Positions 1 to 11,629 of a DNA stretch of 64,000 nucleotides are shown in pieces. Source of the DNA: Cinclus cinclus (lineage: Eukaryota > Chordata > Aves > Passeriformes > Cinclidae). The position numbers were made by a program, and so were the translations under genes. Position 1 is the first letter of the stretch; the number at the start of each line of letters is the position of its first letter. The stretch covers positions 105,890,181-105,954,180 of the forward strand of contig NC_085047.1 in assembly GCF_963662255.1 (NCBI RefSeq), written 5' to 3'. The notes beneath the pieces were generated by a model. It worked only from the letters and a program-made list of their open reading frames with translations, was not told where the DNA came from and ran no database searches.

Positions 1-195
1 AAATTTCCAAATTTGGTGAAAATGCTGTTTTTTGTTTAAACCTAATTCAGAAATGCCTGTTCTTGAGAAAGTTTGATCTTGTGTCTAAATGTGACAGTGA
101 TTCTGATACTCTAAGTTTTAATTACTAGGCATGAAAGTAACACAAGTTACTAATTAATTCAGCATATGCATGTTTGTACTTAATTTTCTTTTTGA

Positions 196-414
196 CTCTC
201 CTCTCCTCTCCTCTCCTCTCCTCTCCTCTCCTCTCCTCTCCTCTCCTCTCCTCTCCTCTCCTCTCCTCTCCTCTCCTCTCCTCTCCTCTCCTCTCCTCTC
301 CTCTCCTCTCCTCTCCTCTCCTCTCCTCTCCTCTCCTCTCCTCTCCTCTCCTCTCCTCTCCTCTCCTCTCCTCTCCTCTCCTCTCCTCTCCTCTCCTCTC
401 CTCTCCTCTCCTCC
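196..414. repeat. Perfect (CTCTC)n pentanucleotide tract
   Basis: The unit CTCTC repeats without any interruption for 219 bases, about 44 copies. The plus strand is pure pyrimidine and the minus strand pure purine. The unit reads the same in either direction, so the whole tract is a mirror repeat, the sequence class known to form intramolecular triplex (H-DNA). A period of 5 bases with no stop codon keeps several frames open on both strands (Leu-Leu-Ser-Ser-Pro repeats on plus, Arg-Gly-Glu-Glu-Arg on minus), so the long open frames here are by-products and not genes. The exact copy number may be an assembly estimate. Confidence 0.98.
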
Positions 415-2102
415 ATTAATACATCAATCTCTCATTCTTCAGTTTGTGGTTTTCTGGAATCTCTCTTGTTGTTTTTTATTGTCATGGCCAAATTTTGTAT
501 GTTTTTTCTTCTTCCAGAACAAACCAGTGCCTGGAATCACACTATCCAGTATTGTCTCCAAATGGACAATAGGAAAGGAGCTTCCTGGTTCAAGCACCTC
601 CAGATATTGAAGGATCCAGAAGAGTCAGGGTCATGCATGACCATGTTTCTGAGGCTTTGACACTTGGCTTTCCTGAAACCTGGAACTCTGAATCAGTGCA
701 AACTGAATCAGCTGCAAATGAGCCCTAACACAAAAGAAAGTTCTGGCTTTCTAAAACTAACCCTCAGAGTAAGATCTGGAATCTGGTCTTAGGTTCAGAT
801 AGCACTTGCAAGTGTGTGTGCATCCTTATGCATTACTAAATCTATAATATATTGGCAGGACAGAGTTGTTACACTTTATACTGGAATATTAGACATCTAT
901 ATCATAGATAAATATTTCTCAGAAATTGTGCTTTCTGCCCAAGTCATTATTTGAATTATCAGCTTTCTTGCAAAGAAAGAGTTTTAAATCCATGTACTTA
1001 TTGTTATCTGGGTTATTTTGTGGGTTTTGGGGATTGTGCTCCACTTAAATAAGGCTTTTGTTAAATGGCAAAATAATTGGTCCTGAAATAATGCATGGTA
1101 GTTTCTGAAAAGATTGCATGAAATGGAGGTGTTCTGAGGTGTGGTTAGCCACAGCAAAACACTATTATTGTACAACTTATGACTATCACTTTTACATGAA
1201 GTTCTGAATTTAATGCAGAAGACATTCAAATCTATCATGCAAAGGATTACTTAAACACTGGTTTGTGGGAAAAAAATGCCAGGAAGTTTGTACGAGGTAT
1301 CAATACTCTCCCCTGGCTGTATTTTTACTCATAAGTGTACCCTTAATAATGACTATCTTTCACATCACTGAACTGTTTACAGCAAAGATTTAACATTGAA
1401 AAACCCAGCAATATCATAGCCTCTTACAGTTATCCTTGCTAGTTAAAACTACACAAGATAAACGCATTTGGGCAGCTAATTTCTTTTTTGATTCAAAAAT
1501 ATTTTGCTGGGACCCCAGGTTTAGTCAAACTGACAAGAGTTCCTACACCTACACCCTCACTAGAAGAAGGCTGATAAAGATTTTCTGTCACTTGCACTTC
1601 CACTCTTAGTCATTGAACTTTCATACTTGGTCATTGTAGGAGGCCTTGAACTCCCACAGTGGAAGTCTATTAATGCAGCAGGAAATAAAAAGTTTATGGA
1701 TATCCCAGCCGGATGATCTGTTCCAGGGGTTAGACAAAGCCATTCAGATTCCTACAGAAAATATAAGAATGTATCGATATACAGAAATTTTCCATGGGAT
1801 CAGGACGAAGATCTTTGGTAGAAGATATACTATGATGGAATATTGGAGTTAAAGAGCATGTTGTTGTGACAGTTTTACCTTTTTTTTTTTTTTTCAGTTA
1901 GGCAATTGAAATTATCAGGAAAAATTAAGCTATATTGGCCTCTGAAGGGTTAATTTGTTGAAACATGTCTTCCCCATGAATCTGGGATTTTATTTGGCAG
2001 AATACAGAAGAACCAGACCTATCACACAGAAAAACAGTAGGACTAAGTTGAGGTTTATGACCCTTTATGGGTCAGGAATATATCTTAGTTTTCTTGACCA
2101 TT
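415..2102. other. Unassigned AT-rich sequence
   Basis: I recognise no gene or repeat here. A pyrimidine-rich run ending in CAG at about 502-518 resembles a splice acceptor, and the following 140 bases are open in two frames (ending at 610 and 660), but no matching donor or known domain is visible. A T-run lies at about 1880-1894. Confidence 0.6.
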
Positions 2103-2517
2103 TGTGGTAGGTTGACCCTGGCCAGATGCAGCCAGGTGCTCACCAAAGCCACTCTGTCACTCTCTGCCTCAGCTGGATGGAGAAGAGAAAATAGGTTTGG
2201 GGGTCAACATAAGAACAGGGAGAGATCACTCACTATGTACCATCATGGGCAAAACAGACCCAGCTTGAGGAAATTAACTAATCACAAATAAAATCAGAGT
2301 AGGACAATGAGAAATAAACCCAAATCTTAAAAACACCTTCCTCCCATCCCTTCTTTCCTCCCTCTTTCCCAGGCTTAACTTTATTCCCTATTTCTTTGGT
2401 CAGCTCCTCACACATTGCTCCTGTGTGTCTTACTCCTCAGGGGGAGAACTCACACTCTTCCCCTTCTCCCACCCACCACCAAACTCCAAAACCTTGCCAC
2501 ATCAACCTAATACGTCA
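2103..2517 (-). mobile_element. Avian endogenous retrovirus LTR fragment, antisense
   Basis: The plus strand begins TGTGGTAGGTTGACCCTGG, followed by CACCAAAGCCACTC, a CTCAGCTGGATGGAGAAG block, ATCATGGGCAAAACAGA, and a closing block CCAAAACCTTGCCACATC. I know this order from a common bird retroviral LTR, recalled as ERVL-like, read from its 3' side, hence the minus assignment. The start and end blocks recur at 60536-60886 in this window, which supports a dispersed family. The middle part present in the other copy (a CTTGGCATCTGCAGAG block through AGCCTTGGCCAGCAG) is missing here. No gag, pol or env sequence flanks it, so it is a solo or deleted LTR. Boundaries use TG and CA ends; no clear target duplication was found. 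Confidence 0.72.
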
Positions 2518-5500
2518 TTTTTTTATAACACATAACTGTTTGGAAATGGAAGACACTTTGCTTCTGTATCAGTCTCTGAGCACATTATTGTTAGAAAAAG
2601 GAGAGTCCTCCTAGCCTGGAGACTTCACAGCTGCTCATCATACACTCAGCTATTTGGGTTCTCAGGCTGGGAAATGGATTTGTAAAAAGAGGTAGTTGCT
2701 TTTTTGGGAATAAATCTTACAAGCCTTTCAACTTGAACTCTTTTAATGACTCTCTTTACCTAGAAAGATGATTTCATGTTTGGTTTTTTGACTACCTTAT
2801 ATTGCCTATTTAAAACAAAATGTGATAGTTTATTATATTATTCTGTATTATATTATGTAGGAAAGATCAGCAATATAGTTGAACTCATGGGAAAACTGAA
2901 CATTACAATGAATTGTGATCTTGAGCTGTATTATGATTTTATTTTGAAGAGTTGATGAATATCAACACACCTAATTTATCTGAAATGAAGTATATGCTAA
3001 TGTACCAAAACATTCATAAGAACATCTGTAACAGCATATCTCTGCTAGGTATATTGTTCTTGATGACTAGCAAATGAAGATTGTAGAGAGTTGAGATGAA
3101 AAAGAGAAGTTATTTCTATGATATAACATCCCCTTTCATTAAACTATTCCAAGAGTAATGCTTCTAATTATATTTGCATATTATGACTAAAGAGCAAGAT
3201 TCATAAATATGAGTCAGAGAAAGTCCCTAAAATGAAGAAGTTATTTTGATTTGCACCAGCTAAATTTGGGGCAGAGGTGCAATTTACAAAAATCATTGAT
3301 TTCTTTCATCCTACCAGGTTAACTATTGCATATTTTATTGTACTAATACTTCCTACAGTAACTACAGTATTAATTTATAATTTTGACATTACAATCCGTG
3401 AAATCTTGTGTATATAAATCAGGAAACTAAACTGAAAGTTTAATAGAAAGATTTACATACTCACATAGTAAATCAGAACTCTGAAATTTAAGATTTTAAA
3501 ATAAGTTTTATATGCAGCACACATGAATCAACACAATATACCTGATTCTGAAAGTAAATGTGCATAAATCAAAATTCTGACAGTATATGTTAATGAATCA
3601 TGGCAAATAAGTTATACTTAGAAAGTGTTTTTAATGTGGCAATTTTCAATTTTATTTCACAGCAGATAGGCTTGCTTGAAGCAGTCCTTTCTCTTCTTCA
3701 TTTTTGATGCAACATAAATAACAACCGTGCTCGTCATTCAAGAAAAGAAACTAGAAGTCAAAAAAGTAAAATACCAGACATGCATCAAATGCTTAATACA
3801 CCTAGATTGTCAACTAACATAAAATCAAGAATGTGTAGCAGTTTAAACTGCATATAGACACTTTTGCTGGTTTTTCCTTTTAGGTAGGTAATTTTAAAGG
3901 CTTAGAAACACCCAGTTAGAAAATTAGTTGACTGAGTGTTAGTCAATATTCAGTCCTGTGTTTCGTGCTCTGTTTATTGTTGCCACTCCCAAGCCTTTTC
4001 TACAGCATGAGTCAAGGAGTAAAATTGTGGTAATTTCTCTGTCCACTGAGAATCCACTTCAGTGCAATCTGTTTAGGTGAAATAATGAACCTGCACCTAA
4101 GTTAGAAGACAGCTTAATATTTATTTCAGAGATAACAGCCTTCAGGACAACATATTACTGCTTTTATTATAGATTTACACTAACATACCAGACAGAACAG
4201 AACCTGTCAATGATCAGCTATGCAGCCTTGTCACTGGGTAGGCTTCTGCTTCATCATCATCATCATCATCAACTCCAAGGACACTTCCCTTCCATGCATC
4301 GCTTTAAATTCTTTGCCCTGATCTTCATACATGCATCCTCTGACTCTCAATTTCCCCATCTCAATCCAGTCAAACTTTGCAAGTTAGATAACTCTACAGT
4401 TCTTCTGCTTCCTTCTACCTTTTTAAAAATGATTATTCACACTTAGGTATCACCCAAAATTGTTGAACCCAGTTTAGGATTTGAAATAGCAATTGTGCTT
4501 CATTCAAAAAGCCTATGTGGGAAAGATCTTGCTCACTGTGATTTTTTGGAAGAATTTTGTCCTCACCCATGATATAGCCAGCATCACAAAAAGAAGTTTT
4601 GCATTTACCATATCCTGTGAGCACAAGGTTATAGAAAGTGTAACAAAGCTTGTTGCCAGAAAATTCGGTCCCTGTGGAAACTTTGCTCACCTTCAGACTA
4701 CTCAAGACAAATATAGAATCTGAGCCTTGCTTCAAAAATCATGGATTTACTTCAGAACTATTTATATACTCTGTGACCATCAACATACTGTATTTGTCAT
4801 GACTGTCACTTCTTATCAGATGTGTTCTTCTGCCCTTTCTGCTTCTCTTGCTGTGTTTTTTTCTTTAATATGAAGAAATCCAAATCCTGCAATATTTACA
4901 TAGCAGTTTCAGTAGAAATCCAAGTAGTGATCAAGTATAAACTGAAGAGATATGGCACAGTTATTTGTAACCCCAAAATCATTGATTACAGTGTGAATTA
5001 AATACCCAAATAATTTTGTAAATCTGGTCCTTGGCCCACGGTGTAAAGCAGGTACCACATGGTGTTTTTTACAGATGGATCATATAAACTGTACATCTGT
5101 GAAAAAGTGTCACAGAGGTATTTCAGTTTCCTTTTGCCAGCTGACAAATAGAAATCAAACGCAGATGTTGCAGCAGGAAGAGGGAAAGAGGGAGAAAAGT
5201 CACTTCTCAAGGAATACAGGGAGCCAGCCTAACCCTCTGGTGTATGAGTTAGAAAAGCAGGCATATGTGCAACTGGGGAATTTTTCCAGACTCATTTAAA
5301 AAGATGTGATGGGCTCAATATTGTCAGCAGGAAGTTGAATCCTTCTGTGTATAACATTGGAGCTTGCAGCATCGGTGGTGAATTCACAAAGCACAGTGAA
5401 AATGAATAGCTTACACAAGAGATTTTTATCATACATAATTTCTTATTTTCTCTAAACCTTCAAGGTAGTAGTGTATTGCTAAAGCGTAGGGGAAATGTGC

Positions 5501-7440
5501 AACATTACGTTACTTGTTTATCATTTCTCTTACTCTTCTGTCTTTCCACTACATGAAATCAAATTGGAAAACAGCAAAAGAGAACCATTAAAGAGGGGGC
5601 TGAGTTCATAAAAGAGTGTTTCACCTGTGTTAATGACTAGAGACAAACATGTCATGTTTGCATGAATATTCATATATATGTAAAATCTAGGAAAAAAAAC
5701 ACAGCAAAAAGTGTTAAATAAATATATTCAACAGGCAGAGTCAAGAATTTTGGTGTCTTTTTAAAGAAGAAACAGTGGAAGATATCTTCTTATATTTTTC
5801 CCTCCAGGCAGAAAAATAGAAAGCAAATTCTAGGTCATATAGTCCTTTATCTTACATGTGGGGGAATCATTCTTTTTACATTGCTGTTTCATATTCAATG
5901 CAGCAGTACAATTCCTTTTGAGATGAGCACAAAGGAAATGAGACAGAGGGGAGACAGGGAGGAAGACCATAATTTCTTTACTGGGAGCACATGAGGCTGC
6001 TGAACTGGCTGATATTTCCTAGGACACCTTAAGTGCTTTCCTACAACACAAAAATTATTTCTCTCTTACTAAGGGGAAAAGTAGTACAGAGTCATGAAGG
6101 AGTGGTGAAAACCTTAAAGCTGTAGTCTTTAATTTTTATGGTATCTGTGTGTTTGGATCTACTAAATTCCCAACCCTGTTGAACTATCTTTCATATCTCA
6201 GTGAGTCACAACGAGGTACTTCATGACTCTACTCAGACACTACCTTTCCTTTGTAACCAAAAGCAGCGTGACCTCCATGCCAGTTCTTGGGAATCCATGT
6301 GCACCCGAACATTCCTTTTCCATTCTTAGCCCTCTAACAGTAACTGTGGAACTCTGAAGGGTGTTTGGGAAACCATCTCTACAGACCCATTCTGAGAAAA
6401 ATTTGTCCTTTGTTAAGTTGAATGCATCGACTGCTGAAATCAAAACACATCTTAATAGTATGTGTTAATAAGGGTTAAGAAGGTGGGTTAATGAGATAAA
6501 TTTCTAGCAACTTCTGGTCAAAAGAACAGCTCAACACATGTTCCCTGTAAGCCAAGTCATCACGACTGAAGTTACTATCTTGCAATAGATATTAGTACAT
6601 GAGAAGCATGCAATGCACAGAAGGAAAAAAAAAGAAAGAAAAGAGATAGCTACTATTCTGTGGGAAATGTGTACATGGGCCATACAAAAAACCCCAAAAA
6701 ACCTATCTCTTGAGCCACTTTTGCCTGAATTTTCTGTAAAATTCTAATTGCACTGCACATACTAAATGTCACATCAGCTATTCATTTCTTTTCTGAAAAA
6801 TGTATGTTAACTCTATTTTTTTACCCAACTATTTCCAAGGTAAGGCCAAGGCAAGTGAATTGTTGAATAATCACATATTTACTTGTATCATAGCTTTCTT
6901 TGGCTTCTTTGCTTTTTTTTATAATTCCAACCAAGTAGCTCTATATGTTTTGATTAAATTAATGTTAATATGAGAGAAGTAATGTAAGAGCAGCATGTGA
7001 AACACAGTATTGTTTCACAAGTCGGTATTAGGGACTAGGCTATAGACTACCAATTTAGATCTTTAATATTTCTATCCTATTGTGATAATAAAGCTTGCTT
7101 CTTTGCATAAAATAAACTGAATGCAACTGACACAGTTGCACTTTCTTTTACATAGAAAAATAGCATTCTGCATGTTTTTTATGGATATTAACCACAATGA
7201 AAATCAAAATGGATAGATGATAAAATATATTTAGAAATTACAATAAGCATAAGATGTATACGTTTTATGCATATGAGTGTTCTTTTCTTGAACTCAGCTA
7301 AGTGATCAAATGTTTGCTGTAGCTTTTAATGCCTTTAATTAATTAATTTTTTACCTCTTTTTTTTTTTGGCTGGTATTCTACCCAAGGAATTTTGTCATT
7401 AAAAAAATCAAACAAAAACTCAAGACCCTAATGTTATCTC
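2518..7440. other. Unassigned sequence, about 4.9 kb
   Basis: No gene or transposon is recognised. The interval contains (TCA)7 at 4251-4271, an A-rich run at 6625-6650 and scattered short T-runs. Open frames here are below 101 codons and have no recognisable domain; the pair on opposite strands at 4433-4735 overlap each other and are typical of chance. Confidence 0.6.
4251..4271. repeat. (TCA)7 trinucleotide microsatellite
   Basis: Seven uninterrupted TCA units. In one frame they give a run of histidines inside a 78-codon open frame (4210-4446), which is not otherwise gene-like. Confidence 0.9.
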
Positions 7441-7620
7441 ACTCCAGTACTTCTATCTCTAGCTCTGGGGAGCCCAGCACTGAACACAGATCTCCAGATG
7501 TGTCTCACCAGGGCTGAGAACAGGACAAGGATCACCTCCCTCTGCCTGCTGAGGATGCACTGCCTCCCTGGCCAGGAGCTGAGCTCAACAGCTCAGACTC
7601 TCTCTGCAAGGCCACCGTGA
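7441..7620 (-). mobile_element. CR1 LINE fragment, antisense
   Basis: On the plus strand the order CTCCAGTACTTC, GGGGAGCCCAGCACTG, CTCCAGATGTGTCTCACCAG and GATCACCTCCCTCTGCCTGCTG is the reverse complement of the segment of CR1 ORF2 just after the reverse transcriptase core, which encodes a VRPHLE-type motif. It is 5' and 3' truncated, has no 3' terminal repeat and no open frame. The edges are approximate. Confidence 0.6.
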
Positions 7621-8579
7621 CACAGCTCTCAGCCCCAGCCCTGGATTCTGCCTCCACTGTCCCCATTTCTTAGGTTCAGACAAGTGGAGAAATTAAAGCA
7701 GCATGTCCAGAGCAGTTTTGTGTTTGTAGAAGTTACAGAAATGCTGTAATGAATGGCAGCCTAATGCTAAACAAAGCTTGATGGCGGGGGGGGGGGACAC
7801 AGTCTCTTGCAGGATCCAGCCAAGTTCAGTGAAAATCTAGGAGCACCCTGATTCCTGCTGAGAATAAAGCCTGCTACTACAGATGAAACAGCACAGATTC
7901 AACAGTATGTATGGCAATTAGCAGGTGCAGCAAACATCAGCTGATATTTCAACCAGTCCCCTGTGGCCTCAGATTTGGAAGCAACCAGACAAATCTTATT
8001 TGTACATTGGTGTTTTGCTCTTTGGGGCACTAAGTTTGATTTGATATTCTTGTGATGTTTGCACTGTGGAATCATTTTTCCTTTACTCTTGTGAAGAATG
8101 GTGAATCTGATATTTTGTCAAATTTTAGTTATTCTTTTATAAACATCAAAATATTATGAGATTTAGGCCTCAGGAAATTAAATATGTTTTGAATCTTTCT
8201 ACTGTGATGAAAATGAATTAAAAATATGGTTCCAGAGAATAGTTATTTACTAAAAGAAAACCAAAGTAGCTGCATATCTTTCACTGTAATCAGCACGTTG
8301 TCTAATTAACGTATTCCTTTGTTCTTTAGTCTCTGCAATTGTAAAAGCAGATTTAGATGTACAGTCAAGCTCTGTAAAATGCACACCACTGTTTATGCCC
8401 CACTTTCTCCATGATTCCCCCCTTTCAACCCCAGTCTCCATACTCCAGTACAATGGCAATTAATATACAAAGACTAAAAACACCTTCTTTCTGTATCTCA
8501 GTCAAAATCCTTTCTTTCCTGGAAAATATGAGAAAGTGAACATGTCAAAACAGGTGAAAGACTGTAACCTGCAGATCAA
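7621..8579. other. Unassigned sequence with an 11-base G run
   Basis: A run of eleven G residues lies at 7786-7796. The first 60 bases may be more of the antisense CR1 copy but are too degraded to assign. Nothing else is recognised. Confidence 0.55.
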
Positions 8580-9360
8580 ACCTTGACAAGCTCGAGGTGT
8601 GAGCCCATGAAGGCCAAACTCAAGGTCCTGCGTCTGAGCCAGGACAGTCCCTGATATCAACACAGAGTGGGGTAAAATGGATTTAGACAGCCTTGCAGAG
8701 AAGGACTTGGGGGATTCTGGTGGGTGAAAACCTGCATATGAACTAGCAGTGTGTGCTGGCAGCCCATCCTGGACTGCAAAAAAAAGTGTGGCCAGTGGTC
8801 AAGAAAAATTATTTACCCTCTCTGCTCTCAAAAGGCACATCTAGAGTACTGAATCCAGCCCAGGGGCTCCCAGTAAAGAACATCTTTAATCTGTATGGGG
8901 CAGGCCAGAGGAAGGCCACAAAATTGATTAGAGAGCTGGAGCCTCTTCTTTGGAGACGGGCAGAGAGAGCTGTGGTTGTTCAGCATGGAGAAGGTTTTGG
9001 GGAGATCTAATCGTGGCCTTTCAATACATAAAGAGGGCTCATAGGAAAGGTGGAGAGGAGGATTTTACCAAGGCCTGTAGTAACAGTACAAGGATGAATG
9101 GGATTAAACTAAAAAAAAAAAAGGATAGCTAGAAAGGTATAAGAGGGTGGATATAAGGAAGAAGTTTTTTACTGTGGGGAAGGGGATGCCCTGGCACAGG
9201 TTAGCCTGAGAATTTGTCAATGCCCTATCCCCAGAAATGTTCAAGGTCAGCTGGGGCTTTGAGCAACCTGATCTAGTGGAATGTGTCCATGCCTATGGCA
9301 GGGAGGTGGGAAATAAATGATTTTTAAGTTCCTTCCCAACCCAAACCATTCTATGATTCA
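8580..9360 (+). mobile_element. CR1 LINE, 5'-truncated 3' end of ORF2 plus 3' UTR
   Basis: The copy starts in the segment after the reverse transcriptase core (CAAGGTCCTGCGTCTG, GAGAAGGACTTGGGGG), continues through the C-terminal ORF2 region (AGGAAGGCCACAAAATTGAT, TATAAGGAAGAAGTTTTTTAC, CTGGCACAGGTTAGCC) and ends with the CR1 3' terminus TTCCTTCCCAACCC then CCATTCTATGATTCA. ORF2 is broken: matching peptide lies in different frames (8753-9010 and 8950-9132). A 12-base A run at 9111-9122 has grown inside it. CR1 copies are normally 5' truncated and lack a poly-A tail, as seen here. It is a dead copy. Confidence 0.92.
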
Positions 9361-11039
9361 GTGCCACAAGACTGTAGCTCTTGATTTAGAGGTGGAGAGT
9401 TACCCATTACTATGAACAGTGGATTTCCTAGAATGAAACAGAGATGACCTTGAGAAAAATGGCCTCCCTGTCAGATCAGATATAAAATGCCATGATACAT
9501 CTTAACCTGGAATAAGGCAAGCACTGGTTCACAATTTGTCCTGATTCTAGTAGAATTACAAACTACTACAGGTAAATGTGTTAGTACTCAAATTATGCCT
9601 CCTGCATCACTAAAAACCTGAAGATCATACTTGGGAATAAATTAGATGGAGCAAACAGTACTAGGATTTAAAGGTAAAATATAGTGTCAAATTTAAGCTA
9701 AACATGAAGAAAATAATCTTAGCAATAAGAACTTAAGACAGTGGAATATTCTCTTGGGAAAGTGATGGAAAGCCTTTCACTTCAGCAATGCACATGGAAA
9801 AGGGTTTTTTGTTTGATCTGTGATAGAAAGAAATTGGTGAGTCATTACAATGTACTTTGAAGTCCAACAGAAGAAGATTTTTTAAAAAATCTATGCCTTC
9901 CAGTCAAGTGTTGTAGCTGCTTCACTGCTCAGTTCTTGATATGGAGATAACCGCAAGAATTTTAAGAACTGATTTTTATGTGATGCCAGTTAGCACTAGG
10001 ATCAGAAACAAAACGTTATGGACAGATGAACAGACTCATGTGGTTTTCCTACCAGCTACCTAAAGGGCCCACCAGGCAGTATAAATTACTCCATCCCACA
10101 GCTGTGTTTGACCTCCTTTCTGCAATGAAATTGCCCTGGATATGTCTGTCCTGAATGCAGGAAAAGAGCAGCAAGTCAGGTATATATCAACTACCCACAC
10201 TGGTTATTTAAACAACCTGGCCCAGAACTGCTTGGGATGAGCACAAACCAATACAGGTTCCAATCACAGATGAGGCATTCAGACTCCACAGTCTCTGCAG
10301 CCCCTTCAGGAGTGTCAGGTGGTGGCCCCCTGTCCTCTCCCAGTGGAACTCAAACTGACCAGACTGCAACAAGATATTGCTTCTCTTCCTGCAAGCTCTC
10401 GTTCTGTCTTCATGGTAAAATTGTCTCAAGAGCCAGTCAAGAAATCTTTCCCCCCACGTTTTCTTGAAAATAAAAAATTGTATGTATTCCTACCTATTTT
10501 GCTGAAAATTGGGGTGGCTTGGTGAAAAGATGAGAAATAGGCAGAGATAAAAAAGATTATTTTTCTCCTGAGAAGAGATGAAACTTCTGGTTTCCATTTA
10601 AATATTTTAACTAATTCACAATTTTAGCTACTTACTGCCACAAGTGTCCATGCTGGTAACCTCAGCACAGTGTGAGAAGTCACACCCTGTTCCTGTGGTG
10701 ATCAATGCAGGGGTGACTGGACAACCCAGTTTTGGCAAATCATTTGTTCTGGTGAGAACATGAGAATGTGAATACTGGGGAGGTGTGAATACCTGTGTCT
10801 TTGTGTTAGTATTGAATACAGAAACCTGTTTTTTAGAATATTCACCCAAAACCAACCATGCTTAAGAAGAAAATGATTGTCAGATTAAATAGTAAAGGGG
10901 GAATTATAAAGAGGATTTGATATAAAGAAGTAGTCACTGGGAATAGTATAAAAGAAGAACAAAAATTCATGACCAGAGGGAAAAGTTTTGCAGTGGAAAG
11001 GACAGAAATGAAACCTGATTTGGCAGTGACAGAAGTTGC
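9361..11039. other. Unassigned sequence
   Basis: No gene is recognised. The part from 10210 to 10450 is richer in G and C than its surroundings and is open in three overlapping frames on both strands, but none gives a recognisable protein. A TATAAA-like string lies at 10080-10087 without other promoter signals. Confidence 0.5.
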
Positions 11040-11310
11040 CCTGGGGCATTACAGCCCCTGCCCAGCCCAGAGGGATGTCCCTGTCACTGTCCCTGCCTGA
11101 TGCTGGGGAGTCCTGACTTGGCTGCTCCCTGCAGGTTAGGGACAGTGGGTGGGACCATTGCAGGTGTGTGCAAACACCTCTTTGACCCCTTTCCCATCAG
11201 TGTCAGGTTCTTGGGACTTCCACCTCTCCACAGAAGAATGCAGGCAGGGCAGCCCCCACGCCTATGTGGGCGGGAGTTACTGGTTAGCACCCCTGTCTTG
11301 GGGGAAATGT
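11040..11310. other. GC-rich unassigned block
   Basis: This block stands out from the AT-rich background (for example GCCCCTGCCCAGCCCAGAGG near its start) and has opposed open frames of 70 to 82 codons. I cannot match it to a known repeat or gene. It could be a decayed retroviral or exon fragment. Confidence 0.4.
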
Positions 11311-11629
11311 GAACATAACTGTATGTGTGCATACGTGATATGAAGATTTTGGGACTAGTCAGAGAAGAATGTTTAGGATGTTGGTTTTATTATTATCATT
11401 ATGGGTTTTATTATTACCATTACTGGAATTATTGTCAGTATTTTTTGTTATTTCTTTGGAAAGTGTGTAATATTGCAGATTATTTACTGTATTAGATATG
11501 ACTCCTGGATGTATTGTTGACTGAAAATTATTTACATGTTGTTCAGAAATCAATAAACTGCTTTGATTCTTTGATTTAATTTAGACTTTGTGAAATGAAC
11601 ACTTTCCCCCTTTGTCTATCAGAAAGCAT
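11311..11629. other. TTATTA-rich spacer before a CR1 copy
   Basis: Irregular TTATTATTATCATTATG-type runs occupy about 11383-11435. An AATAAA lies at 11551-11556 (ATCAATAAACTGC) just before the CR1 copy. It resembles a polyadenylation signal, but no transcript unit can be assigned. Confidence 0.5.

Noticed and set aside
170..610. 146-codon open frame with Leu-Leu-Ser-Ser-Pro repeats
   Set aside because: It is produced by the perfect CTCTC tract, which is open in several frames on both strands. The part after the repeat has no recognisable domain.
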